The position numbers and the translations under genes are program-made. From ZC4RG30 sp963777735 (lineage in GTDB: Bacteria > Pseudomonadota > Gammaproteobacteria > Steroidobacterales > Steroidobacteraceae): a stretch of DNA of 64,000 nucleotides. Position 1 is the stretch's first letter. Each line of letters opens with the position of its first letter. The DNA lies in contig CAVZRQ010000008.1 in the NCBI GenBank assembly GCA_963777735.1, positions 930,001 through 994,000 on the forward strand, written 5' to 3'. Under the pieces are notes generated by a model, which was not told where the DNA came from, made no database searches, and saw only the letters and a program-made list of their open reading frames with translations. Shown here piece after piece: positions 1 through 6,687 of the stretch.

Positions 1-23
1 AGACGCGCCTGGTGTCTGAATGA
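1..23 (+). CDS. possible 3' end of an upstream gene
   Basis: Frame 3 from the window edge reads TRLVSE and then a TGA stop at 21-23, just before dacA. In many Gammaproteobacteria rlpA, which ends in a SPOR domain, lies directly upstream of dacA, so this could be its tail. Six residues cannot identify a family and the other frames are not excluded. Confidence 0.2.
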
Positions 24-48
24 ACTTTCTGCCGGAGAACCACTGCTG

Positions 49-1197
49 ATGAAGAAAATGCTGTCCACCCTGCTGCTGGCAATTGCCACCGCCACCACCT
101 TCGCTGCACCGGCGCCCATCCCCGCACCTCCTGCGGTGCCCACCAACGGCTACATCCTCATCGACCACGACAGTGGCCGGGTGCTGGCCGAGCAGCGCAG
201 CGATGAACGCATGGAGCCAGCCAGCATCACCAAGGTGATGACGGCCTACATCGTCTTCTCCGCCTTGAAGGAGAAGCGCCTCACGCTCACCGAGAATGTG
301 CTGGTCAGCGAGAATGCCTGGCGCACCGGCGGCTCGGCCTCCGGCGGCTCCACCACCTTCCTGGAAGTCAATTCGCAGGTGCCGGTCGAGGTACTGATCC
401 GCGGCATGATCGTGCAGTCGGGCAACGATGCCACCATCGCGCTGGCCGAGAAGCTCGGCGGCACCGAAGACGGCTTCGTGCAGATGATGAACGAATACGC
501 GAAGCGGCTCGGCATGAAGGGCACGAACTTCCAGAACAGCTGGGGCGGCCCCGCTCCCAATCACTACACCACCGCCCGTGATCTCGCGACGCTGTCGCGC
601 GCCATCATCCGCGAGTTCCCCGAGTACTACCGCTGGTACTCCGAGCGCGAATTCACCTGGAACAAGCACACGCAGTCGAACCGCAACGGCCTGCTGGCCC
701 GCGATCCATCCGTGGATGGCATCAAGACCGGCCACACCGAAAGCGCGAAGTACTGCCTGGTGAGCTCTGCCAACCGCAATGGCATGCGCCTGATCTCCGT
801 GGTGCTGGGCTCCCCCACCATCAAGGCCCGCGAAGATGCCAGCGCCGCGCTGCTGAATTATGGCTTCACCTTCTTCGAGACCGTGAAGCTGCAGGATGCC
901 GGCGTAGCCGTGCTCACGCCGCAGGTGTTCAAGGGTGCCGCCGAGTCGGTGGCCGTGGGCAGCCCCCGCGCGATCAGCGTCACCATTCCGCGCGGCCAGG
1001 CGGCCAGCCTGCAGAAGGAAGCCAGGGTGAACACACCGCTGATTGCACCGCTGGCTGCGAACGATGTGGTCGGTGAATACACAGTGCGCGTCGGCGATGC
1101 CGTGGTGGCCCGCGTGCCGCTGGTGGCACTCGCAAAGGTGGAAGAAGGCGGCCTGTGGCGCACCACCATCGACACGGTAAAGCTCTGGTTCGAATAA
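49..1197 (+). CDS. dacA: D-alanyl-D-alanine carboxypeptidase (PBP5/6 type)
   Basis: Serine DD-carboxypeptidase that trims the terminal D-Ala from peptidoglycan pentapeptides in the periplasm. The 382-residue protein starts with a signal peptide (MKKMLSTLLLAIATATTFAA). The three penicillin-binding motifs are in order: SITK (Ser59 nucleophile, Lys62), SGN (124-126) and KTG (226-228). A PBP5-type beta domain follows, and the C-terminus ends in WRTTIDTVKLWFE, the amphipathic anchor expected for membrane attachment. Length is normal for the family. A GGAG motif lies upstream of the ATG. It is followed 17 bp later by dat, the usual gammaproteobacterial order. The choice between dacA and dacC as a symbol is by context only. 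Confidence 0.95.
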   Translation: MKKMLSTLLLAIATATTFAAPAPIPAPPAVPTNGYILIDHDSGRVLAEQRSDERMEPASITKVMTAYIVFSALKEKRLTLTENVLVSENAWRTGGSASGGSTTFLEVNSQVPVEVLIRGMIVQSGNDATIALAEKLGGTEDGFVQMMNEYAKRLGMKGTNFQNSWGGPAPNHYTTARDLATLSRAIIREFPEYYRWYSEREFTWNKHTQSNRNGLLARDPSVDGIKTGHTESAKYCLVSSANRNGMRLISVVLGSPTIKAREDASAALLNYGFTFFETVKLQDAGVAVLTPQVFKGAAESVAVGSPRAISVTIPRGQAASLQKEARVNTPLIAPLAANDVVGEYTVRVGDAVVARVPLVALAKVEEGGLWRTTIDTVKLWFE

Positions 1198-1214
1198 TCC
1201 ACGGCGGAAGACAC

Positions 1215-2081
1215 ATGGCCACCCCGCTTCCCTGGTGCCATCTCAACGGTCAGCAGCAGCTGCTGACCGAAGCGCGGATCTCGCCGCTGGACCGCAGTTT
1301 CCTGTTCGGCGATGGCATCTATGAAGTGATCCCCGTCTATGGCGGCAGGCTGTTCCGGCCGCAATCGCATTTCGATCGCCTGGATCGCAGTGCCGCCGCC
1401 ATCCGCCTCACCAATCCGCATGATTCAGCGCAGTGGCTGGCGTTGCTGCAGCAGCTCATCGACGCCAATGGTGGCGGCGACCAGTACGTCTACCTGCAGC
1501 TTTCGCGCGGGGCGGAATACGGCCGCAATCACGCACCGCTGCCGGATATTCCTCCCACGGTATTCGCGTATTGCTCCCCGTGGCCACAGATCGCCGCGAG
1601 CACCCTGAGCAATGGCCTCGCCTGCATCACGGCGGCAGACTCTCGCTGGGCGCGTTGCGACATCAAGTCCGTCGCCCTGCTCGCCAATGTCCTGCTGCGC
1701 CAGCTGGCCGTGGATGCCAATGCATCCGAAACCATCCTGCTGCGCGATGGCGAACTCACAGAAGGCAGCGCCTCGACCGTGCACGTGGTGCGCGATGGCG
1801 TGCTGATCACGCCGGTCAATTCCACCCGCCTGTTGCCGGGCACCACCCGCAGCGTGGTGGAGGAGCTGGCCGATGCATTGGGCATCACCCGCCACAATGC
1901 GCGCATCAGCGAAGCCGAGCTGCGCAGTGCCGACGAAATCTGGCTCGGCGCGGCCACCCGCGAAGTACAGCCGGTAACCCGGCTCGATGGCGCGCCGGTG
2001 GGAACCGGCCACCCGGGCCCGGTGTGGCGCCGGGTCTACGACGCGTATCAGTTACTCAAGCAGACCGACTCTCGATCCTGA
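1215..2081 (+). CDS. dat: D-amino acid aminotransferase (class IV PLP enzyme)
   Basis: Fold-type IV PLP aminotransferase (D-alanine/branched-chain/ADC lyase superfamily), 288 residues. The catalytic lysine is Lys151 in RCDIKSVALLANVL; upstream the protein has the family's DRSFLFGDGIYEV segment and later ELTEGSASTVHVV, which shapes the PLP phosphate pocket. The start at ATG 1215 is preceded by GGAAG; an in-frame extension to 1155 runs into dacA and has no family sequence. Its position after dacA supports a role in D-Ala/D-Glu metabolism for the cell wall rather than branched-chain amino acid synthesis, though specificity cannot be read from sequence. Its 3' end overlaps the convergent nsrR by 26 bp. 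Confidence 0.88.
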   Translation: MATPLPWCHLNGQQQLLTEARISPLDRSFLFGDGIYEVIPVYGGRLFRPQSHFDRLDRSAAAIRLTNPHDSAQWLALLQQLIDANGGGDQYVYLQLSRGAEYGRNHAPLPDIPPTVFAYCSPWPQIAASTLSNGLACITAADSRWARCDIKSVALLANVLLRQLAVDANASETILLRDGELTEGSASTVHVVRDGVLITPVNSTRLLPGTTRSVVEELADALGITRHNARISEAELRSADEIWLGAATREVQPVTRLDGAPVGTGHPGPVWRRVYDAYQLLKQTDSRS

Positions 2082-2514
2082 GGGGAATGCCGAGCAGGCG
2101 TGACAAGGGCGCCCGCTGCCGCAGCACATCTTCCAGCGTGTGTTCATCCAGGGCGCTGAGGAACTGCTCCGTGGCGCCGCGCAGCAGTGACTTCAGCCGG
2201 CATGAGGGTGCGATCACGCAGCTTCCGCCTCCTGCCTGCAGGCACTCCACCACTCCCAGCTCCGCTTCCATTGCCCGCACCACCTGACCAATGCGGATCG
2301 CGGCAGGCGCCATCGCCAGCCGCATGCCACCACCCTTGCCGCGCACGGTCTCGATGTAGCCCAGTTCAGCCAGCCGCGCCACCACCTTCACGAGGTGGTG
2401 GCGCGAGATGCCATAGGAGTTGCTGATCTCGGTCACTGTCAATTTCTCGCCCGGGTTAAGGCCCAGAGCAATCAGGGTGCGCAGTGCGAAGTCGGTGTAT
2501 TGGGTGAGCTGCAT
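2056..2514 (-). CDS. nsrR: Rrf2-family nitric-oxide-sensing repressor NsrR
   Basis: Winged-helix Rrf2-family regulator of 152 residues (MQLTQYTDFALRTLIALG...). Three cysteines, Cys91, Cys99 and Cys105 (x7 and x5 spacing), lie where NsrR proteins bind their Fe-S cluster, followed by the conserved RLK. The DNA-recognition helix is around YGISRHHLVKVVARL. It is the last gene of a minus-strand operon, 5 bp after a flavin/2Fe-2S reductase and downstream of a truncated haemoglobin. That context favours NsrR over IscR: NO nitrosylates the cluster and relieves repression. A matching operator sits on the operon promoter at 3876-3898, so it is probably autoregulated. Confidence 0.87.
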   Translation of the reverse strand: MQLTQYTDFALRTLIALGLNPGEKLTVTEISNSYGISRHHLVKVVARLAELGYIETVRGKGGGMRLAMAPAAIRIGQVVRAMEAELGVVECLQAGGGSCVIAPSCRLKSLLRGATEQFLSALDEHTLEDVLRQRAPLSRLLGIPLRIESRSA

Positions 2515-2519
2515 GCCTT

Positions 2520-3488
2520 TCAGTCTGGCCGATTTGCCGGAGCCAGGAAAGGATCCGCGTGGATGCGCGCAAGCGGAGTGCCCGCCAGATACAGCTGTTT
2601 GCGCAGGCTGCGGACGAAATCGGGGTTACCACAGAGGTAGATGCGGCATTCCGCCAATGGCAGGCCACAGTCCAGAGCCAGCTGCTGCAGCGTATGCTCG
2701 GTGATGCGCAGATCGGCATCGACTCCCGGTGTGCTCCCCTTGATCTGCAGCTGCTCGTGGCGGATCGCCAACGCATCGAGTGACGCCCACAGATACAGAT
2801 CCTCGCGGCTCGCGGCACCATGCAGCAGGCGCATGGGTGCGGCATGGCCGGCTTGCAGCGCCGTGCGCAGCACGCCATAAAGCGGTGCCAGCCCGGTGCC
2901 GGTGCCGGCCATCAGCAGCGGCCGCATGGGCTCATCCGGCACATAGAAACACTCTCCAAATGGCCCGCGCAAATCCACGCGCTGTCCGGTTGCCCCGGAC
3001 AGCCAACGACTCATTCGGCCCTGCGGCAACAATGCCACATGCAGTTCCAGCAGGTCGTCGTCGGCGGTGGATGCCAGCGAGTACGGTCTCATCAGACCAT
3101 CCTCCGCGCGCAGCAGCTGGATGAACTGCCCCGCGGAATACTCAAATCCTTCGGGTCGCGCCAGCCGCACTTGCAGCACGCGTTCGGACAGCCGCGCAAC
3201 GTCGACGACCTGTGACTGAAAACTGCGCGTGGCTTCGCCGCGCGCCAGGCGCATGTCACCCGTCGGGCGGCACATGCAGGCCAGCAACCAGCCCTGCGTC
3301 CGCCACGTCTCCTTCAACCCCGCCTGCGCGACAGACGGGACCTCGCCTTCTTCTGCGCGCAACAGGCAACTCTGGCAGACCCCGTTGCGGCAGAACGAGG
3401 CCACGCCCGCCTGGTTGCGATCCAGGCAATCGAGCACCGTTTCGCCCTCGGCCAGCTCGAACTCGCGCCCCTCGAATGCCAGCCGCAT
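2520..3488 (-). CDS. 2Fe-2S / FAD / NAD(P)H oxidoreductase, haemoglobin reductase partner
   Basis: A 322-residue electron-transfer flavoprotein. The N-terminal plant-type ferredoxin domain (about 1-85) carries cluster cysteines Cys33, Cys38, Cys41 and a late Cys71 or Cys73. An FAD domain follows, with the RPYSLAS flavin motif, then a nucleotide domain with GTGTGLAP and a C-terminal CGNPDFV. This ferredoxin-first layout resembles reductase subunits of ring hydroxylases. The neighbours argue for a different job here: it starts 5 bp after a truncated haemoglobin and ends 5 bp before nsrR, so it most likely supplies NAD(P)H electrons to re-reduce the haem after NO dioxygenation. The domain reading is firm; the partner assignment is inferred. 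Confidence 0.85.
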   Translation of the reverse strand: MRLAFEGREFELAEGETVLDCLDRNQAGVASFCRNGVCQSCLLRAEEGEVPSVAQAGLKETWRTQGWLLACMCRPTGDMRLARGEATRSFQSQVVDVARLSERVLQVRLARPEGFEYSAGQFIQLLRAEDGLMRPYSLASTADDDLLELHVALLPQGRMSRWLSGATGQRVDLRGPFGECFYVPDEPMRPLLMAGTGTGLAPLYGVLRTALQAGHAAPMRLLHGAASREDLYLWASLDALAIRHEQLQIKGSTPGVDADLRITEHTLQQLALDCGLPLAECRIYLCGNPDFVRSLRKQLYLAGTPLARIHADPFLAPANRPD

Positions 3489-3493
3489 GCGGC

Positions 3494-3856
3494 TTACCGG
3501 TTCAGCACGTCGTTCTTGGTCGAGAGCGCGATCTTCGCGGCCTCGGCGATGAGCTCGTCAGGCACCTTCAGATCCTTCAGCGTATTCCCGAGGTTCTCCA
3601 TCACCGCATTGAAGTGCTCTTCGGTGAGCTTCATGTGTGCGTGCGCGGTGCGCATGTCTTTGCCGGAATACTTGCTCGGACCACCGAACGCCACTGTCAG
3701 AAACGCCTTCTGCTTGGCTCGCTGCTTGTCCATGTCCACGGTGTCGAAGAAATGGCTGATGCGGTCGTCGGCCAGCACCTTGCGATAGAAGATGTCGACT
3801 GCAGCATCTACCGCTGCCTCACCACCAATACGCTCAAAAATCGTTGCCTGACTCAT
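3494..3856 (-). CDS. glbN: group I truncated haemoglobin (trHbN type)
   Basis: A 120-residue group I 2-on-2 globin. It begins MSQATIFERIGGEAAVDAAV, has the B10 tyrosine (Tyr24 in DIFYRKVL), a HFFDTVDM segment, the FGGPSKYSGKDM loop typical of trHbN, and the proximal F8 histidine (His81 in LTEEHFNAV). Group I globins catalyse NO + O2 to nitrate, with the haem re-reduced by a partner reductase. It is the first gene of the operon with a reductase and nsrR, behind a promoter carrying an NsrR-like operator. This supports nitric oxide detoxification rather than oxygen storage. AAGGGCG is the likely ribosome binding site. Confidence 0.93.
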   Translation of the reverse strand: MSQATIFERIGGEAAVDAAVDIFYRKVLADDRISHFFDTVDMDKQRAKQKAFLTVAFGGPSKYSGKDMRTAHAHMKLTEEHFNAVMENLGNTLKDLKVPDELIAEAAKIALSTKNDVLNR

Positions 3857-3875
3857 GGATTTCGCCCTTGAAGTG

Positions 3876-3898
3876 AATATGCATGTGAAATACTACTT
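3876..3898 (-). promoter_or_regulatory. NsrR-like operator
   Basis: On the minus strand this is an imperfect 11-1-11 inverted repeat: AAGTAGTATTT, one base, ACATGCATATT. Against the known NsrR half-site AANATGCATTT the left arm matches 7 of 10 informative positions; the right arm, read in reverse complement as AATATGCATGT, matches 9 of 10. It covers the proposed -10 element of the haemoglobin operon, so a bound repressor would block RNA polymerase. Assignment is by eye. Confidence 0.7.
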
Positions 3899-3918
3899 TT
3901 GAGGCGGATGCAGGTCAA
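3890..3918 (-). promoter_or_regulatory. sigma-70-like promoter of the haemoglobin-reductase-nsrR operon
   Basis: Minus strand: TTGACC (-35, at 3918-3913), a 17-bp spacer, then TAGTAT (-10, at 3895-3890). Transcription would start near 3883, giving a leader of about 27 nt before the haemoglobin ATG. The -10 lies inside the NsrR-like inverted repeat. Confidence 0.6.
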
Positions 3919-3934
3919 TCACGACTTGTGTGGA

Positions 3935-4399
3935 TCAGGTCAAGGTTTTGCCACGGGCGGAAGCGAAGAACCCACTGAGCAACGCTGCGCACTCCTGCTC
4001 CAGCACCCCGCCGAACACATCAACACGGTGGTTCAGCCCCTTGAGCGCAAAGGCATCGATCATGCCGCCCGCCGCGCCGGCCTTCGGATCGAAGGCTCCG
4101 AACACCACACGCCGCACGCGGGCATGCACGATGGCCGCAGCGCACATCAGGCAGGGCTCCAGCGTCACGTACAGCACGGTATCGTCCAGCCGGTAGTTCT
4201 GCAGCGCCTGGCCCGCGGCCCGCAGTGCCAGCATCTCGGCATGGGCAGATGGGTCGTGCAGGCCGACCGGTGCATTGCCACTTTTGGCCACAATCTGATC
4301 GTTCTTCACGATCACGGCGCCGACCGGCACTTCACCGAGTGCCCGGGCCCGCTGCGCTTCTTCGAGCGCGAGCCGCATGAATTCAATGTCGGTAGGCAT
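3935..4399 (-). CDS. tadA: tRNA-specific adenosine deaminase
   Basis: Zinc-dependent deaminase that converts adenosine to inosine at the wobble position of tRNA-Arg(ACG). The 154-residue protein shows the cytidine/adenosine deaminase signature: HAE (His53 zinc ligand, Glu55 proton shuttle) and PCLMC (Cys83 and Cys86 zinc ligands). The start at ATG 4399 gives MPTDIEFMRLALEEA, the usual family N-terminus; an extension to 4504 has no family sequence. It lies 8 bp after the cupin gene. The C-terminal FFASARG tail is typical of TadA. Confidence 0.95.
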   Translation of the reverse strand: MPTDIEFMRLALEEAQRARALGEVPVGAVIVKNDQIVAKSGNAPVGLHDPSAHAEMLALRAAGQALQNYRLDDTVLYVTLEPCLMCAAAIVHARVRRVVFGAFDPKAGAAGGMIDAFALKGLNHRVDVFGGVLEQECAALLSGFFASARGKTLT

Positions 4400-4407
4400 G
4401 CGCGAGG

Positions 4408-4764
4408 CTATTCGTAGATGACGTAGTACTTGCGTGCCGGCTGGCGCACATCCCAGTAGCCGGTGAAGCCCGATGGCGAGACGAAGGCGTCGCCCGCCCG
4501 CCACAGCCGCTCGCTGCCGTCATCCCCGGTCACGAATATTTCGCCAGCCAGCAACTCGCAGAATTCGTTCTCGGTGAAGATCACGCGCCACTTGCCCACC
4601 GCGCATTCCCAGATGCCGGCACTGAAGCGGCCATCGGCACTGCTGAAGTAATTCCAGGCGCGCTGCAGCGGATCACCGCTCACGATCCGCTCGGCCGGCG
4701 GACGCCACTCCTGCGGCTCGGGCGCCGGTCCCTTGAGGTCGATCATCGCGGGAATGCCGGTCAT
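4408..4764 (-). CDS. cupin domain-containing protein (EutQ/DUF861-like)
   Basis: A 118-residue single-domain cupin. It has the DUF861-like run SAGIWECAVGKWRVIFTENE followed by CELLAGEIFVTGDDG and GDAFVSPSGFTGYWDVRQPARKYYVIYE, close to EutQ-type small cupins. The metal-binding histidines of classical cupins are not evident, which is common in this subgroup, so enzymatic activity is uncertain. Its ATG overlaps the stop of the MaoC gene by 4 bp, implying translational coupling, and tadA follows. No substrate can be assigned. Confidence 0.8.
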   Translation of the reverse strand: MTGIPAMIDLKGPAPEPQEWRPPAERIVSGDPLQRAWNYFSSADGRFSAGIWECAVGKWRVIFTENEFCELLAGEIFVTGDDGSERLWRAGDAFVSPSGFTGYWDVRQPARKYYVIYE

Positions 4765-5216
4765 GCGCTCACCGGTCGGCGCGGCACCATGATTCGCGAC
4801 TGCATCTTCTGCACCAGTTCGCCTCGCTGATTGAATGTCTCGCAGCGCACGATGGCGATGCCACGATCCGGACGCGAGCGCGAGGGCTTCACTTCGACGA
4901 TCTCGCCCCGCAGCGAGAGTGAATCCCCCGCGTAAACGGGTTTCGTCCAGCTCAACTCGCAGCCTGCGCCGATGTACCCAGCCGCCAGCCGCGGCCCGCC
5001 AGTCACCAATAGGCGCATACCCAGCGATGCCGTATGCCAGCCACTGGCGGCGAGGCCACCAAAGAAGCTTGCGGCAGCGGCTTCGTCATCGAGATGGAAC
5101 GGCTGCGGATCGAACTGCGTGGCAAAGGCCTTGATCTCGGCGGCGGTAACCGTCACCGGACCACTGTTGAAGGTCATCCCCGCGGCCAGATCATCCAGGT
5201 ACAGCAGCGCCTTCAT
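4761..5216 (-). CDS. MaoC-family hotdog dehydratase/hydratase
   Basis: A 151-residue hotdog-fold protein of the MaoC/R-specific enoyl-CoA hydratase family. The sequence has FATQFDPQPFHLDDEAAAAS followed by FFGGLAASGWHTASLGMRLL, the family region with the Asp...His catalytic pair (DPQPFH). Later segments SWTKPVYAGDSLSLRGEIVEVKPS are also typical of MaoC. The start at ATG 5216 gives MKALLYLDDLAAGMTF; an upstream in-frame start at 5258 adds only unrelated residues. It overlaps the downstream cupin by 4 bp and follows the MFS transporter by 19 bp. CoA-thioester hydration is likely, substrate unknown. Confidence 0.88.
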   Translation of the reverse strand: MKALLYLDDLAAGMTFNSGPVTVTAAEIKAFATQFDPQPFHLDDEAAAASFFGGLAASGWHTASLGMRLLVTGGPRLAAGYIGAGCELSWTKPVYAGDSLSLRGEIVEVKPSRSRPDRGIAIVRCETFNQRGELVQKMQSRIMVPRRPVSA

Positions 5217-5235
5217 GGGCAGTCCTTGCATTCGC

Positions 5236-6534
5236 CTAACGCGCCGACATCGCACCACGCGACAGCAGCAGCAATGCCGTGAGTGTCAGCACTCCGGCAG
5301 CGGAAAGATAGTAACCCACCGCCGGCAACCCATAATCCGTCGCCAGCCAGCGGGCTGCATAGGGCGTGAGCGAAGCGCCCACGATGCCTGCCAGGTTGAA
5401 GGTCAGCGATGCGCCCGTATAACGCACGGGAGTCGGAAACAACGCGGCCAGCGCCGCGCCGAGCGGCCCATACGTCAGCCCCATCAACCCGAGGCCAAGG
5501 CTCAGGCACAGCAGCACCGAGAGCTCACTGCCCGAACTGAGCAGCGGTGCGAACACCAACCCGAACGCGGTCAGTGCCGCAGTGGCAGCGATCAGAACCG
5601 CGCGGGGATTGAAGCGGTCTGCCAGCAGCGCCGACACGGGAATGGCGAGACCGAAGAACACCACGCCGATCATCTGCAGGATGAGGAACTCCTGCCGCGA
5701 ATAGCCCAGCTCGCTGGTGCCCCAGCTCAGCGCGAACACCGTCATCAGATAGAACACGACAAAAGTCGCGACTGCGGAGAAGGTGCCGAGCAGCAGCACC
5801 TTGCCGTGACGGCGGAAGACTTCCGCCATCGGCAGGCCCACACGTTCGTTGTTGGCCAGCGTCTTGCGGAAAGCCGGAGTCTCCTCGATGCGCAACCGTA
5901 CGTACAGGCCGACAAGCACGAGCACGGCGCTGGCCAGGAAAGGCACGCGCCAGCCCCACGCCATGAACTCCGCATCACTCAGGTAATGCCCGAGAATCAG
6001 GAACACTCCCGAAGAACAGATGAAACCGATCGGTGCGCCCAGCTGCGGAAACATGCCGTACCAGTTGTGCTTGCCCGGCGGCGCATTCTCGGTGGCGAGC
6101 AGCACTGCGCCGCCCCACTCACCCCCCAGCCCAAAGCCCTGCCCGAAACGGCACAGCGCCAGCAGTGCAGGCGCGAGCAGCCCCGCGGTGGCGTAGGTCG
6201 GCAGCAGGCCAATGAGCACGGTCGAGAGGCCCATGGTCAGCAGTGCCGCAACCAGCGTTGCCTTGCGCCCGATGCGATCGCCGTAGTGACCGAATACCGC
6301 GGAGCCGACCGGGCGCGCGAAGAACGCCAGCGCGAAGGTGGCCAGAGACTGCAAGGTAGCGGTGGCCGGATCCGAAGCCGGGAAGAACAGTTGCGGGAAA
6401 ACCAGCACTGCCGCAGTGGCATAGATGTAGAAGTCGAAGAACTCGATGGTGGTGCCGATCAAGCTCGCGAAGAGCACGCGCCGCGGCGAATTGCCCGCCT
6501 GGATTCCGGCGCGGGCGCTGGGTGGTTGCTGCAT
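5236..6534 (-). CDS. MFS transporter, metabolite:H+ symporter (MHS) type
   Basis: A 432-residue inner-membrane carrier with about 12 predicted membrane segments. Features of the metabolite:H+ symporter subfamily (ShiA/KgtP/ProP-like) are clear: LIGTTIEFFDFYIYATAAVL at the start, the loop motif GHYGDRIGRKATL, and QGFGLGGEWGGAVLLATENA. These carriers import organic acids or compatible solutes with protons. The start is taken at ATG 6534 (MQQPPSARAGIQ...), since the region to 6633 runs back into the TonB-receptor terminator and is not family sequence. It sits 19 bp upstream of the MaoC-cupin-tadA run, perhaps co-transcribed with it. Confidence 0.9.
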   Translation of the reverse strand: MQQPPSARAGIQAGNSPRRVLFASLIGTTIEFFDFYIYATAAVLVFPQLFFPASDPATATLQSLATFALAFFARPVGSAVFGHYGDRIGRKATLVAALLTMGLSTVLIGLLPTYATAGLLAPALLALCRFGQGFGLGGEWGGAVLLATENAPPGKHNWYGMFPQLGAPIGFICSSGVFLILGHYLSDAEFMAWGWRVPFLASAVLVLVGLYVRLRIEETPAFRKTLANNERVGLPMAEVFRRHGKVLLLGTFSAVATFVVFYLMTVFALSWGTSELGYSRQEFLILQMIGVVFFGLAIPVSALLADRFNPRAVLIAATAALTAFGLVFAPLLSSGSELSVLLCLSLGLGLMGLTYGPLGAALAALFPTPVRYTGASLTFNLAGIVGASLTPYAARWLATDYGLPAVGYYLSAAGVLTLTALLLLSRGAMSAR

Positions 6535-6608
6535 AGATTGAAGAAGCGCTTGCTGCGCCGTCGTACCCCTGGGAATCGGATAGTACAGCGCTGTCCGGGG
6601 CAGCCGCC

Positions 6609-6641
6609 AAAAAAAGGCCGCCTGTGTTTCCACAGGCGGCC
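6609..6641 (-). terminator. Rho-independent terminator of the TonB receptor gene
   Basis: A perfect 11-bp stem (GGCCGCCTGTG / CACAGGCGGCC, 6616-6641) with a 4-nt loop, followed on the minus strand by seven T residues (A-run at 6609-6615). It lies about 46 nt past the stop codon of the receptor gene and before the MFS start. Confidence 0.92.
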
Positions 6642-6687
6642 AGATGAAAGCCGATCCTGGCCCGCGCCAGGATCTCGCCAGTCTTCC

